Assembly: GCA_002293965.1 (NCBI GenBank)
Contig: DBEG01000004.1
Location: 1-5,882 of the forward strand
Reading direction: 5' to 3'
Source of the DNA: Actinobacteria bacterium UBA912
GTDB taxonomy: Bacteria > Actinomycetota > Coriobacteriia > Anaerosomatales > UBA912
Length of the DNA stretch: 5,882 nt
The notes below the pieces were generated by a model. That model worked only from the letters and a program-made list of their open reading frames with translations, ran no database searches and was not told where the DNA came from. Shown here piece after piece: positions 1-4,351 of the stretch (position 1 is the first letter of the stretch; every line of letters begins with the position of its first letter). A program made the position numbers and the translations under genes.

Positions 1-141
1 CTCGTCAGGATCATCGGCGAGTTGGGCGAGGCTGATATCGCAGTCGATGACATCGTGCTGCGCCGACCCACCCTTGATGACGTGTTCCTGGTTCTCACGG
101 GTCACTCGGCAGCAGAGACAGAAGTGGAGAAGGTGACATGA
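1..141 (+). CDS. ABC transporter ATP-binding protein, 3' end (DrrA-like)
   Basis: Only the last 46 codons are present; the nucleotide-binding domain lies off the left edge. The frame reads without a stop to TGA at 139-141 and contains VLRRPTLDDVFLVLTGHSA, which matches the conserved C-terminal tail of DrrA/daunorubicin-resistance-type ATPases (segment after the ATPase domain, often R-x-P-T-L-[DE]-D-V-F-L-x-L-T-G). It overlaps the next gene by 4 bp (ATGA), so the two are translationally coupled and should form one exporter, with this subunit supplying ATP hydrolysis on the cytoplasmic side. The substrate cannot be told; these pairs export drugs, lipids or other hydrophobic compounds. The family call is from the tail motif plus the permease neighbour. 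Confidence 0.85.
   Translation, partial: LVRIIGELGEADIAVDDIVLRRPTLDDVFLVLTGHSAAETEVEKVT
126..133 (+). promoter_or_regulatory. Ribosome binding site of the ABC-2 permease
   Basis: GGAGAAGG lies inside the end of the ATPase gene, 4 nt before ATG 138. It supports ATG 138 as the permease start and coupled translation with the ATPase. Confidence 0.6.
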
Positions 142-935
142 GAGCGACCGTCCGCGACAGTCTGTTGGTGTGTTGGCGCAACTTGATGCGCATTCCTCGA
201 ATCCCGGAGCTGGCGATCTTCGCTGTGCTCCAGTCGATCATGTTCGTGGTGTTGTTCGCGTTCGTTTTCGGCGGGGCGATCCCGCTGCCGGGCTACCCCC
301 AGCCGGGCGCGTATCGCGAGTTCTTGATGCCCGGCATCTTCGCTCAGACGATAGTCTTCGCGGCAGCGATAACCGCAGTGGGAATCACCGATGACATCGG
401 CAAGGGCATCATCGACCGCTTCCGCTCGCTGCCCATCGCGCGCTCTGCCGTGCTGACCGGCCGCTCGCTATCGGACGTCGTCTACAACGGCGGGATCCTC
501 ATCGTGCTCATGGTCTCCGGTTACGTGGCGGGCTGGACCGTGCGGACGGGCTTCCTGGAGTTCCTCGCCGGCGTCTGCCTGCTGCTACTTTTCGCCTTCT
601 CGATGTCGTGGCTAGGCATCTGGCTGGGGCTTCTGGCCCGCAAGGTCGAAGTGGCGAGCCAAGTGACCTACCTCACCCTCTTCCCGCTGACATTCATCTC
701 CAACGCGTTCGTGCCGCTGCAGGCGTTGCCCGATTGGCTCAGGCCATTCGCCGAGTGGAATCCCACCAGCACGCTGACATCGAGCCTGCGTGAGCTGTGG
801 GGCAACCCGAACCCGTTCGTCGGCGATTCGTTCGCCTCGCAGGAGCCCGTTCTCATGACGCTCGTCTGGGTGGCGGTCTTCATCGTGGTCTTCGGATTCC
901 TCGGCGTTAGGCGATATCGGGGCATCAGCAGGTAG
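138..935 (+). CDS. ABC-2 type transporter permease (DrrB-like)
   Basis: Membrane subunit of an exporter, 265 residues, a normal length for DrrB-type ABC-2 permeases. About six hydrophobic segments are visible near residues 25-45, 66-84, 117-134, 140-166, 174-195 and 237-256. Family-typical stretches are the cytoplasmic GKGIIDRFRSLPIARSAVL region (about 88-105), which usually contacts the ATPase, and SNAFVPLQALPDWLRPFAEW (about 188-207) before the last helix. The start at ATG 138 overlaps the ATPase stop by 4 bp and has a purine-rich GGAGAAGG just upstream. The gene ends with TAG and is followed by a 150-bp gap holding a promoter, so it is probably not co-transcribed by design with the cytochrome genes. 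Its closest sequence style is actinobacterial. The substrate is unknown. Confidence 0.9.
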   Translation: MRATVRDSLLVCWRNLMRIPRIPELAIFAVLQSIMFVVLFAFVFGGAIPLPGYPQPGAYREFLMPGIFAQTIVFAAAITAVGITDDIGKGIIDRFRSLPIARSAVLTGRSLSDVVYNGGILIVLMVSGYVAGWTVRTGFLEFLAGVCLLLLFAFSMSWLGIWLGLLARKVEVASQVTYLTLFPLTFISNAFVPLQALPDWLRPFAEWNPTSTLTSSLRELWGNPNPFVGDSFASQEPVLMTLVWVAVFIVVFGFLGVRRYRGISR

Positions 936-966
936 GGGCTACCCGCGCCCATCATCAACCCAGCGA

Positions 967-995
967 TTGACTTGCAGTCCTGACACGCATATTCT
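967..995 (+). promoter_or_regulatory. Candidate sigma70-type promoter for the cytochrome operon
   Basis: TTGACT (967-972, 5 of 6 to the -35 consensus) and TATTCT (990-995, 4 of 6 to the -10 consensus) are separated by exactly 17 bp in an AT-richer patch between the permease and cytochrome b genes. Transcription would start near 1002, giving a leader of roughly 90 nt before ATG 1091. This is the only intergenic gap over 100 bp in the window, which suits an operon promoter. No operator of a known regulator was recognised. Confidence 0.5.
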
Positions 996-1026
996 TCGAA
1001 TCGTGTATTTTGTTGCAAGCTGTGTG

Positions 1027-1070
1027 GTATCGCCCGTGGTCGCGAGGGACCGGCAAGAATCTCGCGATAC
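1027..1070 (+). promoter_or_regulatory. Leader region with two overlapping, mutually exclusive inverted repeats
   Basis: GTATCGC (1027-1033) is perfectly complementary to GCGATAC (1064-1070), enclosing 30 nt. Inside it, CGCGAG (1041-1046) is perfectly complementary to CTCGCG (1061-1066). Bases 1064-1066 are shared, so the two stems cannot both form fully. The region lies in the predicted 5' leader and ends about 20 nt before ATG 1091. It does not match a riboswitch class I can recognise, and short complementary stretches also occur by chance in GC-rich DNA. Confidence 0.25.
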
Positions 1071-1090
1071 TGGAAGCTGGGTAAGGGGTG

Positions 1091-1153
1091 ATGGAGATAG
1101 ACCTCGTACAACTGAACGTCTGGCTCTAATACATTTTCCCTGCGCTGTATATC
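1091..1153 (+). other. 5' part of the cytochrome b reading frame, interrupted by in-frame TAA
   Basis: ATG 1091 (or GTG 1088) follows AAGGGG at 1083-1088 and an in-frame TAA at 1082, so this is the natural upstream limit of the frame. The frame reads MEIDLVQLNVWL, then TAA (1127-1129), then YIFPALYI directly in phase with the cytochrome b gene. The residues after the stop complete the first hydrophobic helix, and the residues before it look like an ordinary cytochrome b N-terminus, so coding character is continuous across the stop. One base change (TAA from CAA, Gln) would restore a protein of about 309 residues. It could be a genuine nonsense mutation, a sequence error, or a short leader ORF with downstream re-initiation. 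The AAGGGG to ATG spacing is tight, which leaves some doubt about the start. Confidence 0.6.
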
Positions 1154-2020
1154 GTGGTGGTGATGGGGCTTTCGGCCCACCTGCTGGGAAACCTGCTCAC
1201 TGGCCGCCTCAAGAAGCGCTTCATCAAGTGGGAGTGGCCGCATCATGAGGGTATCCCGATCCCGTTCCTCCCCAGGTTCCTGCACTTCCAGCATGTAGCC
1301 GCGATGATCGTGCTGGGTATCTCCGGACTCTACATCAGGTTCCCGGGATTCCTCGTCGGCGACATGGCCGACGCCCGCACCTTCATGCGCTGGGCACATT
1401 ACATCGCAATGATCATCGTGGTCATCAACCTCGTTTGGCGCCTGTGGTACGCCTTCGCGTCGGCGCGTCGGGATTACCGCGAGTTCGTCATCACCCGCCG
1501 AGACATCGTCAACGCGCCCAAAGTCATTCTTTACTACACCTTCATCAAGTCATCCAAGCCGCACCTCGACAAGTACAATGTCATGCAGAAGGCCACGTAC
1601 ACTCTCTTCGTGCCGCTGCTCATAATCCAGGCCTATACCGGATTCGCGCTGGTCACGACGCCGTTGATCGCAGGGACCAGCCCGCGCGACTGGCTCGTGG
1701 GCTGGTGGCTCGGCGTGATTCTGGGCTCGACGGACCTGGCCGGCTGGTACATGCGGATCGTCCATTACATAGTCAACTGGCTCTTCATCATCCTGACCAC
1801 CGTGCACGTCTACCTCTCAGTCTCCGAGGACTTCCCGGCGTTCCTGAACTTCTTCGGGCTGAGTTTCTTGGATAGAAAGCACCCGCCACACGATTCTTCA
1901 GGTCATAATGGTGGGCACGGACATGAAGGGCACGAGCACGGTCACGCCCCGCATGCCGAAAGCATCGGAGATGCCGGCCACGGCAATGACTCCGGTGACC
2001 CGAAACCCGCACTGACATGA
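1154..2020 (+). CDS. Di-heme b-type membrane cytochrome (HyaC/FdnI/CbcB-like quinol:cytochrome c oxidoreductase subunit)
   Basis: Integral membrane cytochrome b that probably oxidises quinol and passes electrons to the multiheme cytochromes encoded next. The open part has 288 codons from GTG 1154 (ATG 1163 is an alternative); neither start has a clear ribosome site, and the frame appears to have begun at 1091 before an in-frame TAA. Hydrophobic segments lie near residues 1-15 (remainder of the first helix), 43-65, 79-101, 145-170 and 198-224. Likely heme ligands are H44 or H47 (FLHFQHVAAM), H82 (RWAHYIAM), and H204 and H218, which sit 14 residues apart on the last helix as in Ni-Fe hydrogenase and formate dehydrogenase cytochrome b subunits (PF01292-type). 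After residue 242 the protein ends in a His/Gly/Asp-rich cytoplasmic or periplasmic tail with about 12 His, unusual for the family. No hydrogenase or formate dehydrogenase genes are adjacent, so a hydrogenase role is unlikely; the context favours electron transfer to c-type cytochromes. If the N-terminal truncation is real, the protein may be impaired. Confidence 0.85.
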   Translation: MVVMGLSAHLLGNLLTGRLKKRFIKWEWPHHEGIPIPFLPRFLHFQHVAAMIVLGISGLYIRFPGFLVGDMADARTFMRWAHYIAMIIVVINLVWRLWYAFASARRDYREFVITRRDIVNAPKVILYYTFIKSSKPHLDKYNVMQKATYTLFVPLLIIQAYTGFALVTTPLIAGTSPRDWLVGWWLGVILGSTDLAGWYMRIVHYIVNWLFIILTTVHVYLSVSEDFPAFLNFFGLSFLDRKHPPHDSSGHNGGHGHEGHEHGHAPHAESIGDAGHGNDSGDPKPALT

Positions 2021-2043
2021 GCGAGCCGCAACATTCGGCCAGG

Positions 2044-2049
2044 AAGGAG
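2044..2049 (+). promoter_or_regulatory. Ribosome binding site of the 7-heme cytochrome, selects a GTG start
   Basis: AAGGAG lies 7 nt before GTG 2057. It decides the GTG start, since the ATG at 2017 is in another frame and lacks such a site. Confidence 0.75.
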
Positions 2050-2056
2050 CTGGACT

Positions 2057-2935
2057 GTGTCATCCGTTCGGCGTGGACTGGCCGCTTGCGTCGGACTTGC
2101 CGTTGCGGTGACTATAGCGTCAGCTTCGGCGGCGGTTGCTCAGGAGCTGCGGCCGCAGGAGTACGACTTGAGCTTCACCCTGCCAACGGAGGGCAAGTCC
2201 GGATGCATGGTGTGCCATGCCGATGAGAATCTGCTCAAGGTCGAAGACGGCCGCGCAGTATCCTACTTCGTCGACGAGCGAGTGTTCGATGGCGGCCCTC
2301 ACGACGACATCCTGTGCACGGGCTGCCACGTCGACTTCGCTTTCCAGGCCCCGCACGGCACCGATGATGGACAGTGGCGCCGCACCGCACAGATGGCCTG
2401 CCGAAACTGCCACCTCGACCAGTGGAACGCCTACAGCGCCGGAGCCCACACGATCGCTCTCAAGCCCGGCGAGACCACCGAGACCGCGCGTCTCGATGAG
2501 AAGCCCACATGCGGAGAGTGCCACGGATCCCACGAGATCCAGTGGCTTACCGACAACCCGCCCGGCCAGGCTGAGCTCCATAGTCGAGGATTCCAGGTGT
2601 GCGGCAGATGCCACGAGGACTACTGGGCCAATTACGACGACTACTATCATGGTGCAGCCTATCGCCGAGGAGCCGCTGACGCCCCCGCATGCTGGGAGTG
2701 TCACGGAGCCCACGATGTGCGCCCGACTGATGACCGGGACTCACTGGTCCACGAGAACAACCTGGTCGAGACGTGCCAGACATGTCATCCCACAGCGAAT
2801 GACGAGTACGTTGCGTACTCTGTTCTCATACATGGCAAAGAAGAGGTCGTGGCGGCCAATCCGGCTGCGCGTTTCATCGGCGATCTGGTCGATAGGGCGG
2901 CCGATATGTTTAGTGCGGTGAGAGGCTGGTTCTAG
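2057..2935 (+). CDS. Secreted 7-heme cytochrome c
   Basis: Exported electron carrier, 292 residues. A Sec signal peptide is clear: VRRG, a hydrophobic core to about residue 24, and a likely cleavage after AVA at residue 28. Seven CxxCH heme-attachment motifs begin at C50, C87, C115, C152, C182, C212 and C240. Extra histidines (for example H82, H131, H159, H198, H219, H259) are enough for bis-His ligation; CHGSH/CHGAH and YHGAAY patterns are typical of multiheme cytochromes c. The same 7-heme arrangement recurs in the C-terminal half of the next gene. There is no membrane anchor; the last 20 residues form an amphipathic helix (F273, I274, L277, V278, F285, V288, W291). It starts 36 bp after the cytochrome b gene and is probably in the same operon. 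A cytochrome b plus 7-heme c pair recalls Geobacter CbcBA in layout (known for that system; orthology here is inference). The electron acceptor is unknown. Confidence 0.9.
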   Translation: MSSVRRGLAACVGLAVAVTIASASAAVAQELRPQEYDLSFTLPTEGKSGCMVCHADENLLKVEDGRAVSYFVDERVFDGGPHDDILCTGCHVDFAFQAPHGTDDGQWRRTAQMACRNCHLDQWNAYSAGAHTIALKPGETTETARLDEKPTCGECHGSHEIQWLTDNPPGQAELHSRGFQVCGRCHEDYWANYDDYYHGAAYRRGAADAPACWECHGAHDVRPTDDRDSLVHENNLVETCQTCHPTANDEYVAYSVLIHGKEEVVAANPAARFIGDLVDRAADMFSAVRGWF

Positions 2936-2942
2936 CATTCGG

Positions 2943-2963
2943 GTCACCGGTCTTCGGCCTGAC
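2943..2963 (+). promoter_or_regulatory. Intergenic hairpin between the 7-heme and 13-heme genes
   Basis: GTCA-CC-GGTC, loop TTC, GGCC-TGAC: an 8-bp stem (one G-T pair) with a 2-nt bulge, just after the TAG at 2933-2935. There is no T-run behind it, so it is not a standard intrinsic terminator. It might protect or separate the upstream message and tune the ratio of the two cytochromes, but this is a guess from shape alone. Confidence 0.3.
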
Positions 2964-2982
2964 GGCAAGTGCCTCAAGGCAG

Positions 2983-2990
2983 GGAAGGGG
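2983..2990 (+). promoter_or_regulatory. Ribosome binding site of the 13-heme cytochrome, selects ATG 2996
   Basis: GGAAGGGG lies 5 nt before ATG 2996. It favours this ATG over the in-frame GTG at 2969, which would put nine non-hydrophobic residues in front of the signal peptide and would itself contain this site. Confidence 0.7.
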
Positions 2991-2995
2991 TAAGG

Positions 2996-4351
2996 ATGGA
3001 AGCAGTACGGAGGGATCGCTTCGGCAGGCGGTTCTTGATAGCGGCGATAGCGGCGACGGCGATGTTCCTGTTCGCAGGAGTGGCGTCGGCGGCGGCCGCG
3101 GAGGCTGTGGTGAATGCTGGGATGTTGTCGATCAGACTCACGGACCGCGTGTCCGCCGAGAGCTGCGATCCATGCCACGGCAACATCGCTGACACCGGCA
3201 ACTACGGCGGCACGATCAACTTCGAGCACGGATACCACCTGCTGATCGAGTGCAGCAGTTGCCACACCGTTTTCCCACACAGACCTGAGGGCACGATCAA
3301 GCCCGACATGAAGCTGTGCTGGGACTGTCACGGCCTGCAGCACGGGCCCATGGGCGAACTGGCCTCGGGCGACTGCCGAATCTGCCACATCGCACCGCAG
3401 GAGCAACTGCGCCCTGAATCTCATGTAGCGAATTGGGCCGGAGAGCCGCACGTCAAACCCGCCGAGGAACGCCTCCAGACCCAGTGCATGATGTGTCACG
3501 ACGCTCGTGATTGTACGAGCTGCCATGACACGCTTGGAATCGAGTGGAAACCCCCTGCGCCCTACACCTATAGGTACGACGCGAACAACGGATGCCAGAC
3601 CTGCCATGCCGACCCGTTCCTCACCAAAGTCTCTGACGGCAGGCCCAAGTCCTACCAAGTCACAGGTGTAGAGGATTCGGCGCATCGTGACATCACCTGC
3701 CAGCAGTGCCATGTCGACTTCCGATACGAGTCCGGCACGAGCGTATCGCCGCTTTGGCGGATCAACGCAGGTATGGCGTGCCGCAACTGCCATGCGAATC
3801 CCGACATGTTCGAGGCGGACCGGGGTCCTCAGATGGCCTCGATAGTAGCCGAGTATGACGCGTCCATCCACGGCACTGCCCTGCGTGACAGAGTCGCTGG
3901 CAGGGTCGACCCTGGCGTTGCGGCGGGGGCCGACATACAGCCTCCCACTTGCGCGGACTGCCACGGTAGTCACCGGATCCGCCGTCTCGATAACGAGCAG
4001 GCCCGCAACGACCTACACCTTGCCGGCTACAACATGTGTGGCCGGTGCCACGAACCCGAGTGGGAATCCTACGACGACCCATACCACGGTGCGGTCTACA
4101 AGCGAGGCGCACTTGATGCCCCAGCGTGCTGGGACTGTCACGGTGCCCACGCCGTGTTCCCCTCTAGCGACCCGGTATCCCTCATGTCCGATCGCAACAT
4201 AGTCGCGACATGCGGAACCGACGGCTGTCACTATGGCTCCGGTGAGTCCTTCACGACCGCTGGCGGCGACCTGATACACGGGAAGGCCCGCGAGCGTGAG
4301 TCCAACCCCATCGGACAGGCTTTCCAACGGGTTAGGGAGTGGCTGCAGTAG
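2996..4351 (+). CDS. Secreted 13-heme cytochrome c, fusion of a 6-heme and a 7-heme module
   Basis: Exported multiheme electron carrier, 451 residues from ATG 2996. The N-terminus is a Sec signal (RRDRFGRR, hydrophobic core about 13-30, AxA-type cleavage near 32-35). The N-terminal module has six CxxCH motifs at C57, C86, C108, C127, C164 and C173. The C-terminal module has seven: C200, C235, C262, C319, C348, C378, and a last one in the expanded form CGTDGCH (CX4CH) at C406. The first module closely resembles the start of the next gene (shared LRPxSHVxxW and CMMCH region); the second resembles the whole preceding 7-heme protein (shared ACRNCH, MCGRCH, APACWDCHGAH, LIHGK). The main length difference is a longer gap between hemes 9 and 10 (57 residues instead of 37). 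Like its neighbour it ends in a short amphipathic stretch (NPIGQAFQRVREWL) with no anchor. It probably relays electrons between the other two cytochromes; this is inferred from gene order. Confidence 0.9.
   Translation: MEAVRRDRFGRRFLIAAIAATAMFLFAGVASAAAAEAVVNAGMLSIRLTDRVSAESCDPCHGNIADTGNYGGTINFEHGYHLLIECSSCHTVFPHRPEGTIKPDMKLCWDCHGLQHGPMGELASGDCRICHIAPQEQLRPESHVANWAGEPHVKPAEERLQTQCMMCHDARDCTSCHDTLGIEWKPPAPYTYRYDANNGCQTCHADPFLTKVSDGRPKSYQVTGVEDSAHRDITCQQCHVDFRYESGTSVSPLWRINAGMACRNCHANPDMFEADRGPQMASIVAEYDASIHGTALRDRVAGRVDPGVAAGADIQPPTCADCHGSHRIRRLDNEQARNDLHLAGYNMCGRCHEPEWESYDDPYHGAVYKRGALDAPACWDCHGAHAVFPSSDPVSLMSDRNIVATCGTDGCHYGSGESFTTAGGDLIHGKARERESNPIGQAFQRVREWLQ

Noticed and set aside
931..943. 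Small hairpin GGTAG-GGG-CTACC at the permease stop as a terminator
   Set aside because: The stem is only 5 bp and is followed by a GC-rich stretch with no T-run.
967..1248. Plus-strand open frame of 93 codons over the promoter gap
   Set aside because: It is out of frame with cytochrome b, overlaps the promoter, and reads as low-plausibility sequence without motifs.
668..1399. Minus-strand open frame across the permease end, promoter gap and cytochrome b start
   Set aside because: It crosses two supported genes and their intergenic region and encodes no recognisable protein.
2017..2226. Plus-strand frame beginning with ATGA overlap at the end of cytochrome b
   Set aside because: The overlap is tempting, but the product is an out-of-frame reading of the 7-heme gene, whose signal peptide, ribosome site and heme motifs are in the GTG 2057 frame.
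3008..3040. Twin-arginine signal in the 13-heme protein (RR pairs before the hydrophobic core)
   Set aside because: The order does not fit the S/T-RR-x-F-L-K pattern, and c-type cytochromes are exported unfolded by Sec before heme attachment.
2741..3973. Long minus-strand open frame (410 codons) antisense to the 7-heme and 13-heme genes
   Set aside because: It is the mirror of GC-rich heme-motif codons; it has no recognisable domains or start signals and spans the ends of two strongly supported plus-strand genes.
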